Shown here: positions 1 to 7,564 of the stretch, piece by piece | Layout of the letters: every line of letters starts with the position of its first letter | Position numbering within the stretch: position 1 is the stretch's first letter | Source: Flavobacterium limi | Lineage (GTDB): Bacteria > Bacteroidota > Bacteroidia > Flavobacteriales > Flavobacteriaceae | Direction of reading: 5' to 3' | DNA: 64,000 nucleotides | Assembly: GCF_010645075.1 (NCBI RefSeq) | Contig: NZ_JAADZV010000002.1 | Span: 1 to 64,000, forward strand | Program-made: the position numbers and the translations under genes | The notes under the pieces: model-generated | What the model was told of the DNA's origin: nothing | What the model saw: only the letters and a program-made list of their open reading frames with translations | Database searches by the model: none

Positions 1-3
1 TTA

Positions 4-74
4 GGTGGTCATTTTGAACTGGAATCAGGTGCTCACTTTAAAACGGAATGGGGTGATCAATATAACCGGAATTT
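4..74. repeat. Terminal tandem repeats of an IS21-type element
   Basis: Three head-to-tail degenerate units of about 24 bp (4-27, 28-51, 52-74) share the pattern GGTGnTCA...GGAAT. Tandem terminal repeats of this kind are typical of IS21-family ends in Bacteroidota. The body of the element would lie left of the window and is not visible. The end runs directly into helicase coding sequence, so it marks an insertion or deletion junction. Confidence 0.7.
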
Positions 75-589
75 GCAATGAGGTAAATAGTTCAAAAATA
101 TTTAAAGTGCCATCTGATTTAAAGTTAGCTATAGAACGTTTTTCTGTTACTCATGAAACAATAGAGGAAGAAGACGAAGATGATGAATTATTACTTGCTT
201 GGGATCTTGCATTAAATGCAAATTTTAATGAGATAATAAAATATAATGATTATATCTCTGAGAACTCGGGATTTGGAACACATCAAGGTGTAAAAGGTCT
301 AGAATATGATAGAGTTATGGTTATTATTGATGATGATGAAGCAAAAGGATTTATGTTCAGTTATGATAAGTTATTTGGAACAAAATCACTAACTGCAACA
401 GATAATAAAAATATCGCTAATGGTGACGAAACTGGAATTGATCGGACATCAAGATTATTTTATGTAGCTTGTAGTAGGGCTAGAGAAAGTCTAGCAATTG
501 TAGCTTATACAGATAACTCTACAATATTAAGAAAAAATTTGTTAGATTTTGGTTGGTTTACTGAAGATGAAATAGAAATTATAAAATAA
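5..589 (+). pseudogene. UvrD/Rep-like superfamily 1 helicase, C-terminal fragment
   Basis: Only the end of a superfamily 1 DNA helicase remains. Motif V is visible at about residues 92-103 (GTHQGVKGLEYD) and motif VI at about 150-163 (LFYVACSRARES), the usual arginine-finger region of UvrD-like enzymes. The Walker A, Walker B and 1A/1B domains are missing. The first ~23 codons, from a GTG at 5, are translated IS21-end repeats, so the reading frame is chimeric. A complete UvrD-type helicase would be 500-700 residues. The next gene starts within a few bases, suggesting a former two-gene unit. Many defence systems use such helicases, but this fragment cannot be assigned to one. Confidence 0.75.
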
Positions 590-595
590 GTGTAT

Positions 596-1315
596 ATGCT
601 AAAACATCATAACTATTTCAAAGTACATTTACCAAAGAAGGAATATAAAGGGGAAGGAGAAGAAGAACTTGCAGAAATTCTTATGGAAGAATTTTATTTA
701 CTTTCTGATGGAAAATTTACAGAAAATTATACTTCAATCAACCCAAAAGAAGATAGATTTGAAATTAGTCTCTACCCTTCAGTACTTTATGCGGCAAATA
801 AGTTAAATTACACTGAAGCAGAAAAATTTCGATCAATTAATAATTTTCTTGATCATTCATTTGTAGATCATTTAACACAATTTGCTCCGTTATATAAAGC
901 AACAAACTTCATCGAGTATCACTTGCATTTTTATGAAGGTGAGGAACAAGATTTTTTTAAGCATATCAAATATGAAATACTTTCAATAATTAGAAAAAGG
1001 ATTGAAAAGAATAATAATGAAAGTGATTATAAAAGTTTAGAAATTGTAGTAAAAGATTGGATAAATGAAAAAATGAAAAATAAAAATAATTATAATACTA
1101 AAATAAATAATGCAGAAAATGTCATTATAAACAATGGAAGTAAAATTACTAATCAAAGTAATATATTAAAAAAAGTACCAAAGGATAATTTAGCAAAATA
1201 TGCTTTAGGTATTACTATTATAGGGCTTATTATTTCAATTATTATAGGATGGAATGAAATAGTTAATTTTTTTGAATATTTTACAATTGAAATTCTAGAC
1301 TCTAATGAAAAGTAA
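596..1315 (+). CDS. Unknown protein with C-terminal membrane anchor
   Basis: This 239-residue protein has no family I recognise. The first ~160 residues are hydrophilic and helical-looking. An Asn-rich linker (about 173-190) precedes one hydrophobic segment (about 203-222) and a short tail, so it probably sits in the inner membrane with its N-terminus in the cytoplasm. An in-frame GTG lies at 590, but the ATG at 596 is preferred. It follows the helicase fragment by 6 bp and probably shared its transcript. Asn-rich linker plus one helix is a layout seen in membrane effectors of defence cassettes, but that role is only a guess. Confidence 0.55.
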   Translation: MLKHHNYFKVHLPKKEYKGEGEEELAEILMEEFYLLSDGKFTENYTSINPKEDRFEISLYPSVLYAANKLNYTEAEKFRSINNFLDHSFVDHLTQFAPLYKATNFIEYHLHFYEGEEQDFFKHIKYEILSIIRKRIEKNNNESDYKSLEIVVKDWINEKMKNKNNYNTKINNAENVIINNGSKITNQSNILKKVPKDNLAKYALGITIIGLIISIIIGWNEIVNFFEYFTIEILDSNEK

Positions 1316-1317
1316 CC

Positions 1318-1510
1318 CCAGTTCTCCAAAGTGTTCTTAGAAAATGCTGTGGCGAATGTCTATGACTTCGCATTTTTTTATTGTTAAGGATTGGTAAGGT
1401 AGTCTTGGGGCGTTAAAAATGTATTTACATGATCTTATTGCTTCAGGGTAAGAGTAACTAAATGGAGGTTTGATATTTTGTAATCTTTTCGGTTATTTTT
1501 GAAATTATAT
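1318..1510. repeat. Dispersed intergenic repeat, copy R1
   Basis: This is the most diverged of the longer copies of a repeat also found at 4450, 7308, 10440 and 12681. It starts with CCCCAGTTCTCCAAAGTGTT just after a stop codon. It contains a small hairpin (GCGAA/TTCGC) followed by a T-run near 1367-1380 that could terminate transcription. It ends near the shared string GGTTATTTTTGA. The rest of the 1316-1593 gap shows nothing else recognisable. Confidence 0.7.
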
Positions 1511-1593
1511 AAAATGTGATAGAAGTTCATATGTACTTAGGGAGATTACTATTTTATACTTAAATTGAAAAATTTTAAACAATAAAAAGACTG

Positions 1594-2076
1594 ATGAATT
1601 TCAAAATAGCCTCAGAAGAAATACTTGACGTTCTTCATTTAGCTCAAGAAAATCTTTTAAGAGCTGAGAGAATTAAATTCGAAAAATGTAAGCATTGGAG
1701 AAAAAATAAAATTCCAAATTCTCCTGGCGTTTATGCTTTATTTGAAAAAGACAATAAATTATTATATATAGGTGAAAGTGGAAATTTACAAGACCGAATG
1801 AACGAAATAAATAGAACTGTTAATCATTCTTTTAGAAAGCAAATAGGCTTCTTACGGTATAATGGAGTTAAATCAAGTAAAAAATACGATGCTGATATTG
1901 AAACTAAACTTGATACTTACTTTGCAGAAGAATTATACGTAGCTTTTATAGAAGTTTATTATGGGAGGTTAGAAATCGAGGAGTTTATAATTTCAAATCA
2001 TCAGGATTATCTAATAAATTCAGTAAAAAAACGAAAGCTAAAAACTATTATGGATTATTTAAAAGATGTGAGATAA
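1594..2076 (+). CDS. GIY-YIG domain protein (small nuclease-like)
   Basis: A 160-residue protein with a GIY-YIG fold signature: GVY at residues 45-47, YIG at 58-60, and an Arg at 68 in the position of the catalytic arginine. Proteins of this family cleave or nick DNA as homing, repair or restriction nucleases. The whole protein is about one domain plus ~40 residues, with no recognisable DNA-binding module. It lies alone between repeat R1 and an HNH-like gene in the accessory region, so a defence or mobile-element role is plausible but unproven. Confidence 0.75.
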   Translation: MNFKIASEEILDVLHLAQENLLRAERIKFEKCKHWRKNKIPNSPGVYALFEKDNKLLYIGESGNLQDRMNEINRTVNHSFRKQIGFLRYNGVKSSKKYDADIETKLDTYFAEELYVAFIEVYYGRLEIEEFIISNHQDYLINSVKKRKLKTIMDYLKDVR

Positions 2077-2185
2077 AAGCTCATTGCCTTACTAGCGTTT
2101 TCAATAATGTTACGCAAACTTTTGTGAACTTTTATTTTTTATTTGAAATTTTATACATTATAATAAAATTAATATAACTTACTCA

Positions 2186-3115
2186 ATGGAAAATTTTCTT
2201 GATTATTATCAGCTTCATAATTCCACAAATGATATAAAGGAAAAATATAATCCAAATCCAGACGGGAAGATTTGTAAATTCTGTAAAGAAAAATATCCTG
2301 CAGTTACATTTAATACAATTCCGCACATTGTTCCTGAACTTTTTGGAAGAAATAGTATTATTTCAAACTTTGAATGTGATAATTGTAATAAAAAATTTCA
2401 AAAATACGAAAGTGACCTATCTACAATGATTCAACATTACTTGGCGTTAACAAAAACTAAAACAAAAAATGGAATCCCAAATTTTCAATCAAGTAAAAGT
2501 AGAGATGAATTTTCAACAACTACAAAAATATTAAATAACACTTTGAAATTGAGTTTCGGAACTAATTATGAGGATTTTGAATTTAACGAAAAAAACAAAA
2601 CGCTAACTGTAAAATTTAGAACTAGAAAGTTTAGTCCGTTTTCAGTTTATAAAGTTTTTTTGAAAATGGGAATTTCATTGCTCACTGAGGATGAGTTGAA
2701 TGAAAATATACATTACTTAGATTTTTTGAATTCAGAAGAACCGTTAGATAATGGTATGCAAATATGGTCATGCTATCGATATATGCTAAAAACTAAGTAT
2801 CATGCAAAGCCAAAAATAAACTTATATAAGGCAAAAAGAACTCTTATTGACGATGTTGAATTTCCTGAATATGCTATACTTATAAATTTTGCAAATGTTG
2901 TTTTTCAATTTTTTCTGCCTATTTCTAAAAAAAACTACTCAGAGCATAAAGCAAAGAACAAATTAAGAATTGAATTATTTCCTTCATTTTCTCTGGAAAA
3001 CATCAGAGAAATTAATTATATTGATATGTATATTCTTGAACTTAATGAGAAACAAAAAGTTTCCATTACTGATACAATTGTTTTGTATTATGAAAGGCGT
3101 GAGACAAATATTTGA
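2186..3115 (+). CDS. HNH-endonuclease-like protein with zinc-binding cysteines
   Basis: A 309-residue protein. The N-terminal ~70 residues show two CxxC pairs (C30/C33, C64/C67) flanking IPHIVPE with H47, an arrangement typical of HNH-type nuclease domains with a structural zinc. The remaining ~230 residues match nothing I know. It follows the GIY-YIG gene by 109 bp in the same orientation, so the two may be co-expressed. The fold call rests on the Cys/His spacing only; a second catalytic His/Asn is not obvious. Confidence 0.6.
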   Translation: MENFLDYYQLHNSTNDIKEKYNPNPDGKICKFCKEKYPAVTFNTIPHIVPELFGRNSIISNFECDNCNKKFQKYESDLSTMIQHYLALTKTKTKNGIPNFQSSKSRDEFSTTTKILNNTLKLSFGTNYEDFEFNEKNKTLTVKFRTRKFSPFSVYKVFLKMGISLLTEDELNENIHYLDFLNSEEPLDNGMQIWSCYRYMLKTKYHAKPKINLYKAKRTLIDDVEFPEYAILINFANVVFQFFLPISKKNYSEHKAKNKLRIELFPSFSLENIREINYIDMYILELNEKQKVSITDTIVLYYERRETNI

Positions 3116-3176
3116 TCAAATTTGCTACTTGGGATTTTTAAAAAGTCAGCAGAAATTATATACTAATCATTTTTCT

Positions 3177-3719
3177 ATGAAACGTCTTTTTACTATCATG
3201 ATTTTGTTTATCATTTTATCGTGTACCAATAAACCAGAAAAGGCAGTAATTGATTCTTCAAAAGTGATTCTGTCAGCTAAAATTTTAACCTATAATGATT
3301 TGAATTTTGTTGAAAAAGAGCAATTAACATATGGTTGTTATTGTTATTCTAACAATTGGCATGATGGTGAAGAGTTTCCTAAAGAAGATGCTTTCTATGT
3401 TAACTGTGAAATAAACAATAAACTTTTATCTCAACTTTGTGAATCTGAAGCTTTTCAAATAGAAGACTTAATGAGTGTTAATTCTCATATGCTTTATGGG
3501 AAATATCATAATCGCTGGTCTTTTATAGATTCTTTGGGCTTTAAAGTTTGTGAAACGAATAAATTTGAAGGACACAATATTATTTCTTTACAAAGAAAAG
3601 GGGAAATAGATAAATTACTTATCGGACCATTAATAGAAAAACCAAAAGCAATGTCAATAGAAATTTCTGATTCAAAATACTATAAAGATAATTCAGATCC
3701 GACCTATGATATAAAATAA
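3177..3719 (+). CDS. Short lipoprotein of unknown function
   Basis: From the ATG at 3177 the 180-residue product begins with a lipoprotein signal: basic MKR, a hydrophobic stretch, then a Cys in ILSC at about residue 16. It is likely exported and lipid-anchored. The mature part has several cysteines (around GCYCYSN) and no recognised domain. The same frame stays open upstream into the HNH-like gene, but the signal peptide makes 3177 the credible start. The gene lies 61 bp after the HNH-like gene. Confidence 0.6.
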   Translation: MKRLFTIMILFIILSCTNKPEKAVIDSSKVILSAKILTYNDLNFVEKEQLTYGCYCYSNNWHDGEEFPKEDAFYVNCEINNKLLSQLCESEAFQIEDLMSVNSHMLYGKYHNRWSFIDSLGFKVCETNKFEGHNIISLQRKGEIDKLLIGPLIEKPKAMSIEISDSKYYKDNSDPTYDIK

Positions 3720-3872
3720 ATTTCCAGGATTGTGCGAGTATCACCCTCGTACATGCAATTAAGATAAAAAAACTAAAAATTGTGTTTCAAATTTTAAGTA
3801 AGACATAAATAGAAAAATAGGGAATTTGAAATATTGACGAACAGACGAAATTAAAGCAAATTTGACAGAACT

Positions 3873-4403
3873 ATGAAACATATTTACCTTTTTTTTGTAT
3901 TATTAATTATATGTTGCGGAAGAAAATCTTCAAACGAACAAAATAATTTGCTAATTGAATCAAATGGATTTGTAAGTGAAGATGGCTATGAAGATGGAAC
4001 ATATTGTGCAGAAATAGAATATTATTATTCCGAAACAGGAACAAATTCAACGTACACTCTTGAAGTAGAAATTGAAAATAATGAACTTACAGTCATACAT
4101 TGGCCGAATGGAGGCTGGCTAGATAGTTCACACTTTATACCGCCAGATATTTCAGATGGTGAAGCAAGTTTCACTAGTGATGAAGGAGTCGATTATACTG
4201 TAAAAATAATTGGTAATGAAGGAGATTGCGTAACAGATTCTTATGCAAAAGACGAAGATGATTTAATACGGGAAAAGGAAGACCAACAAAATGAAGAGGA
4301 AAATCGTATTAGGGAAGAAGAAGAAAAAATTGAAGAAAATAAACAGCAGGAAGAAGAAAATCACAATAGAGAAGAAGAGGAAGAAGATAATAGTGAAGAA
4401 TAA
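3873..4403 (+). CDS. Lipoprotein with acidic Glu-rich tail
   Basis: A 176-residue protein with a lipoprotein signal (MKHIYLFFVLLIICCG; lipid-attachment Cys at residue 14 or 15). A ~110-residue domain with two cysteines (CAEIEYYY, GDCVTD) precedes a 45-residue tail built almost entirely of Glu, Arg, Asn and Gln. The tail is a low-complexity coiled-coil or charged spacer. No family is recognised. A weak hairpin without a T-run follows the stop at about 4410-4434, and repeat R2 begins 46 bp downstream. Confidence 0.6.
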   Translation: MKHIYLFFVLLIICCGRKSSNEQNNLLIESNGFVSEDGYEDGTYCAEIEYYYSETGTNSTYTLEVEIENNELTVIHWPNGGWLDSSHFIPPDISDGEASFTSDEGVDYTVKIIGNEGDCVTDSYAKDEDDLIREKEDQQNEEENRIREEEEKIEENKQQEEENHNREEEEEDNSEE

Positions 4404-4449
4404 ATAAAATCAGCTGGTCACATGGTGTCAGCTAAAAAACTTAAAGAAT

Positions 4450-4728
4450 AAAAATCCTCCAGCTCTCCGAAGTGTTCTTATAAATGATGTGCGAACGTCT
4501 CTAGACTTAGCACTTTTTATGGTCAAGTTTCGGGGATATAGTTTCGGGGAGTTAAAAAAATTTCTACAGAATCTTAATCTTGAAAAGGGTAGGAGGTAAC
4601 TAAATATCGTTTTGATGTTTTGTAATCTTTTTTGGTTATTTTTGAAATGTATAAAGCGAATTAAACATTCGTGTATACACCCAATTTTGGGTAGATTGGC
4701 GGTATTTTATAACTTATATAAATAAGTT
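4450..4728. repeat. Dispersed intergenic repeat, copy R2, ending at a GTT junction
   Basis: This copy matches R3 and R5 closely over ~200 bp, including GTCAAGTTTCGGGGA, TCTACAGAATCTTAAT, GAAAAGGGTAGGAGGTAA and TTTGGTTATTTTTGA. It shares with R5 a further ~75 bp tail (AACATTCGT...ACACCCA...GGGTAGATTG...ATAAATAAGTT). The two copies stop matching directly after AAGTT (GTT at 4726-4728), 23 bp before the HEPN start. An internal GTGCGAA/TTAGCAC hairpin followed by T5 at about 4489-4519 looks like a terminator for the gene to the left. Confidence 0.8.
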
Positions 4729-4751
4729 GTGCAACATTTTAAGAACTTATC

Positions 4752-5369
4752 ATGACAAAAGAAGATTTATTAAAAAATATTGATGGATTACTTTCAACTA
4801 CGTCTGAAAATCCGGCTAGCAGTTTAGCACAATCGATAGAGTTTATAAAAAATTATATTGGAAAAGATAACTCATTTCTAAAAACACTTGAAAGACTAAA
4901 TCCGTTTGCAAGTTTTACAACTCTTCGTCCGGAAGTAAATGATATTTTAAGAGGATTAAGATCTTATGTTGAAAATGATTTAATAAGAAAGATTTCTGTA
5001 GAAAGAGAAATACAAATAGAAACGGTATCAGGTTATTTGGAACAAGCCGCGTCATTATTGAACGACAAAGGTGTCCATCCTGCGGCGGCTGCGGTTGTTA
5101 TTGGAGCATCGTTAGAAGAGTTTTTAAGAAATTGGTTGGAAGATTTGCAATTTGATATCTCTACAATAAAAAACAGTCTTGATGCTTATTCCCAAGAATT
5201 AAAAAAACTTGAGAAAATTAATAAACAAGATTTAAAAGATATAATTTCTTGGGGAGGAACTCGTAATGATGCAGCACACGGACACTGGCAAAATGTTGAA
5301 GATAGACAAAGAATTAGGTTGATGCTCGAAGGCGTTAACCTGTTTATTCGTAAGTATTCTGAAATATAA
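4752..5369 (+). CDS. HEPN-domain protein (putative RNase toxin or defence effector)
   Basis: A 205-residue all-helical-looking protein. Near the C-terminus is RNDAAHG, with Arg171 and His176 forming the Rx4-6H motif that is the RNA-cleaving site of HEPN domains. A preceding helix carries LEEFLRNWLE (121-130), also common in HEPN families. Known relatives act as toxins or abortive-infection RNases. No partner antitoxin or nucleotidyltransferase is adjacent. The gene sits directly behind the R2 junction and is followed at once by palindrome A, like a captured single-gene cassette. Confidence 0.7.
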   Translation: MTKEDLLKNIDGLLSTTSENPASSLAQSIEFIKNYIGKDNSFLKTLERLNPFASFTTLRPEVNDILRGLRSYVENDLIRKISVEREIQIETVSGYLEQAASLLNDKGVHPAAAAVVIGASLEEFLRNWLEDLQFDISTIKNSLDAYSQELKKLEKINKQDLKDIISWGGTRNDAAHGHWQNVEDRQRIRLMLEGVNLFIRKYSEI

Positions 5370-5374
5370 AAAAA

Positions 5375-5510
5375 CGTCGCATAACAGCGGTTTTGCGCTA
5401 TTGCTGTTTATGTTGTAAAATGAAATACTTTTTTCCATAACTTCGTTTTGTCCAGCCGAGCGAACTCAGTTCCAATTCCGCAACAGTCGCAAAGCCACAG
5501 GACGTTATAG
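5375..5510. repeat. attC-like imperfect palindrome A
   Basis: The site starts 5 bp after the HEPN stop codon. The left arm GCATAACAGCGGTTTTGCGC (5379-5398) pairs with a right arm containing CGCAAAGCCAC and GACGTTATAG (5487-5510). Outer boxes ATAAC and GTTAT are complementary, and the inner arms pair imperfectly with bulges. GTT at 5504-5506 lies 40 bp before the next start codon. The layout (palindrome after a stop, GTT box, next gene) copies that of integron attC sites, although the boxes are not canonical. Confidence 0.6.
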
Positions 5511-5546
5511 ACAATGCAAAAAAAATTCTAGAGAAACAACTTGAAA

Positions 5547-6260
5547 ATGAACAAATTTGAATTTCTGAAAGAGTGGTATTATAAAGAAGATGACCGAAAA
5601 GATTGTCTGAACAATTCATTGAATATTCCTATTGGAATATTAACAGCTGTTCTTGCAGGAATATATTTCTTTTCAAATAAATATAATTATTCACAAGAGT
5701 CAATTCTATTAAAATATTCATTTTCTATCTTTGCAACTATCACAATTGTTTTTTGGCTTATTTGCATATATTATTTGCTTAAATCATATAACGATTTTTA
5801 TAAAGGCTATTCATACAAAGCATTTCCAAATGCAAATTTTTTAACCAAAGAGGAAGAAGATTTAAAAATTTATTTAGAAACGTATAGGGATGACCTTGAT
5901 CCAAGTATAACTTTAAACATTTTAGTTCAACAAAACGTCGAGAAAACTTTAATAGAATGTATTGATGTAAATGTTTATAATAATGATAGAAAATCCGCAT
6001 ATTTACATAAATCAAAAGTTCATCTTTTAAATTGCATTTTAGCGCTTTTTATCTTATCTGTCCTTTTTACAATTAACTATATTAATCACGAAAAAGAAGA
6101 AATTTACAAAATTCAAATCGTAAAAAATGAAATAATGAGAAACGACCAAAGGAGACCGCCGCCACCACCACCACCTAGGCAAGAGCCACGTATAATTAAA
6201 GAGGACAAACAGCCAACAAGGCAAACTCCTCCACCTCCACCAAGACCAAGAGATCATTAA
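5547..6260 (+). CDS. Membrane protein with three helices and proline-rich tail
   Basis: Counting from the ATG at 5547 (a TTG lies 6 bp upstream), this 237-residue protein has hydrophobic helices at about 27-45, 58-80 and 161-180. The middle segment is soluble, and the C-terminal tail (about 195-237) holds two proline runs (PPPPPPP and PPPPP) among Arg and Gln. Two close N-terminal helices followed by a soluble part resemble SLATT/2TM effector proteins of nucleotide-signalling defence systems, but the resemblance is architectural only. It occupies the second unit of the cassette run. Confidence 0.5.
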   Translation: MNKFEFLKEWYYKEDDRKDCLNNSLNIPIGILTAVLAGIYFFSNKYNYSQESILLKYSFSIFATITIVFWLICIYYLLKSYNDFYKGYSYKAFPNANFLTKEEEDLKIYLETYRDDLDPSITLNILVQQNVEKTLIECIDVNVYNNDRKSAYLHKSKVHLLNCILALFILSVLFTINYINHEKEEIYKIQIVKNEIMRNDQRRPPPPPPPRQEPRIIKEDKQPTRQTPPPPPRPRDH

Positions 6261-6269
6261 TAAATTGAA

Positions 6270-6299
6270 GCCGAATTTGAACTCAAACTCAAATTCGGC
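6270..6299 (+). terminator. Stem-loop after the 3-TM gene (no T-run)
   Basis: A perfect 11-bp stem GCCGAATTTGA / TCAAATTCGGC with an 8-nt loop starts 9 bp after the stop codon. No T-run follows, so it is either a weak terminator or an mRNA-stabilising hairpin. Confidence 0.45.
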
Positions 6300-6315
6300 C
6301 TCTACAATATGCCCT

Positions 6316-6449
6316 GCCTATAACAGCCGTTACAAGAGATTTGGGCATTTGGCTTAATTTAAAAATGGTCTTGTATTTGGGAAGTTTAGGCAAATCCGAA
6401 AATAAGGCTTAATTTAATCCCAAACCTCTTGTAGCAAGGGAACGTTGTG
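6316..6449. repeat. attC-like imperfect palindrome B
   Basis: The left arm has TATAACAGCCGTTACAAGAG then ATTTGGG (6319-6345). It pairs with CCCAAACCTCTTGTAGC (about 6420-6436), followed by AACGTTGTGTGC. The arms give about 15 pairs with one or two mismatches, and GTT lies at 6444-6446. The opening TATAACAGCCGTT resembles ATAACAGCGGTTT of palindrome A, and the right end ACGTT matches sites A and C. The next gene starts 26 bp after the GTT. Confidence 0.6.
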
Positions 6450-6472
6450 TGCTATACTTCTTAACAACCCGT

Positions 6473-7156
6473 ATGACAAACTTCTTTGAACACTTTAAAA
6501 CGACATTATTTGCAGAATTTCAATTTTTGAAAGACTTTGGATTTTCTGACTTTGAAGAAGAACAAATTGCTTATGAATATCATTTTGTTGCAAAATCCAA
6601 GGATAATATTAAATTAGATATCCAAATCGAATTAACATCTTCAACGCCAATTTGGATCTCTATTAATGGAATTTATTTAGAAAATTTATTTGCATCTAAT
6701 TCCTTTTTTAAAGAATATAGTTCTGAATTAGAAAGTATTTACAGAACGATTGACAATCCAAAAAACATAACGAATAATCAAAATGCTTTTGCAGAAAAAG
6801 GCTTTGTTTTAAACGAAAGGTATTTAAGTTTCGTAAAATCGTTGTTAATTGACAATCCCGAATATTTGCAAGACGTTGCAATTTATGACAGACAGCAAGA
6901 AGTGAGAAAATTGCAAACAGAATTAGAACTGGCAGACTATCTTAAAGATTTTAAAAATCTATTTAATAAAGACGGACAACTGTTGCCTACGGAAACTTTT
7001 TTCAAAGCACAATTTGACAATAATCAACTTACTGTTGAAACCGACAAAATATCTGCGGACTTCAACTCTTATGACGAATTTGTTGAGTTTATGAATTCAT
7101 TTTCATCAGAAAATATTCAGTTCGAAAACATTATTTATAAATTTGAACCAAAATAA
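6473..7156 (+). CDS. Unknown protein (third cassette gene)
   Basis: A 227-residue soluble acidic protein with no recognised domain, signal peptide or membrane segment. The frame is open from a GTG at 6449, which lies inside the right arm of palindrome B, so the ATG at 6473 is preferred. Aromatic residues and Asp/Glu are evenly spread as in a genuine folded protein, and the frame fills the space between palindromes B and C. No function can be suggested from sequence. Confidence 0.55.
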   Translation: MTNFFEHFKTTLFAEFQFLKDFGFSDFEEEQIAYEYHFVAKSKDNIKLDIQIELTSSTPIWISINGIYLENLFASNSFFKEYSSELESIYRTIDNPKNITNNQNAFAEKGFVLNERYLSFVKSLLIDNPEYLQDVAIYDRQQEVRKLQTELELADYLKDFKNLFNKDGQLLPTETFFKAQFDNNQLTVETDKISADFNSYDEFVEFMNSFSSENIQFENIIYKFEPK

Positions 7157-7160
7157 GTAC

Positions 7161-7295
7161 AGCACCCAACACGGGTTCTGCATCAGGCGGGCTTTAGTGT
7201 GAAATTCAACGGCAGTTTTTCAATTGAACATTAGTAATAATATCAGCTTTTGTGCTTCGATTTCCCGCCCGAACGCAAAGCCGAAAACGTTGGAG
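7161..7295. repeat. attC-like imperfect palindrome C
   Basis: The left arm CCAACACGGGTTCTGCATCA and GGCGGG (7165-7190) pairs with CCCGCCCGAACGCAAAGCCG and AAAACGTTGG (7264-7293), leaving an ~70 bp spacer. It begins 8 bp after the stop of the preceding gene. GTT is at 7289-7291 and repeat R3 starts about 17 bp later. An apparent short frame at 7224-7430 runs through this palindrome and R3 and is not a gene. Confidence 0.6.
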
Positions 7296-7307
7296 ACATT
7301 TTACAAA

Positions 7308-7503
7308 ACCCCGGCTCTTCGAGGTGTTCTTATAAATGCTGTGAGAATGTCCCTGACTTCGCACTTCTTTATGGTCAAGTTTCAGGGAGGTAGTTTCGGG
7401 GAGTTAAAAAATATATCTACAGAATCTTAATATTGAAAAGGGTAGGAGGTAACTAAATATCGTTTTGATGTTTTGTAATCTTTTTTGGTTATTTTTGACG
7501 AGA
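7308..7503. repeat. Dispersed intergenic repeat, copy R3
   Basis: This copy matches R2 and R5 strongly from CCGGCTCTTCGAGGTGTTCT to GGTTATTTTTGA. It lacks the ~75 bp tail shared by R2 and R5, and its sequence departs at GACGAGATAGG. It contains the same GTGAGAA...TTCGCAC hairpin. Placed after palindrome C, it closes the three-gene cassette run. Confidence 0.8.
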
Positions 7504-7564
7504 TAGGAAACGGAAACCATTGCTATCTAAATTTATAAATAAATAATTTTACAATAATAAATGC

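Noticed and set aside
5..1315. Gabija or another named helicase-based defence system
   Set aside because: Only a helicase C-terminus is present and no GajA-like or other named partner lies nearby.
2970..3176. Upstream extension of the first lipoprotein gene
   Set aside because: It overlaps the HNH-like gene; the lipoprotein signal begins at 3177.
5232..5619. Minus-strand reading frames across palindrome A
   Set aside because: They overlap the HEPN gene and the palindrome arms and have no protein-like features.
4727..7291. Canonical class integron
   Set aside because: No IntI tyrosine recombinase and the core boxes do not fit GTTRRRY/RYYYAAC well, so only an integron-like reading is kept.
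7224..7430. 68-codon plus-strand frame
   Set aside because: It runs through palindrome C and repeat R3; composition reflects the repeats.
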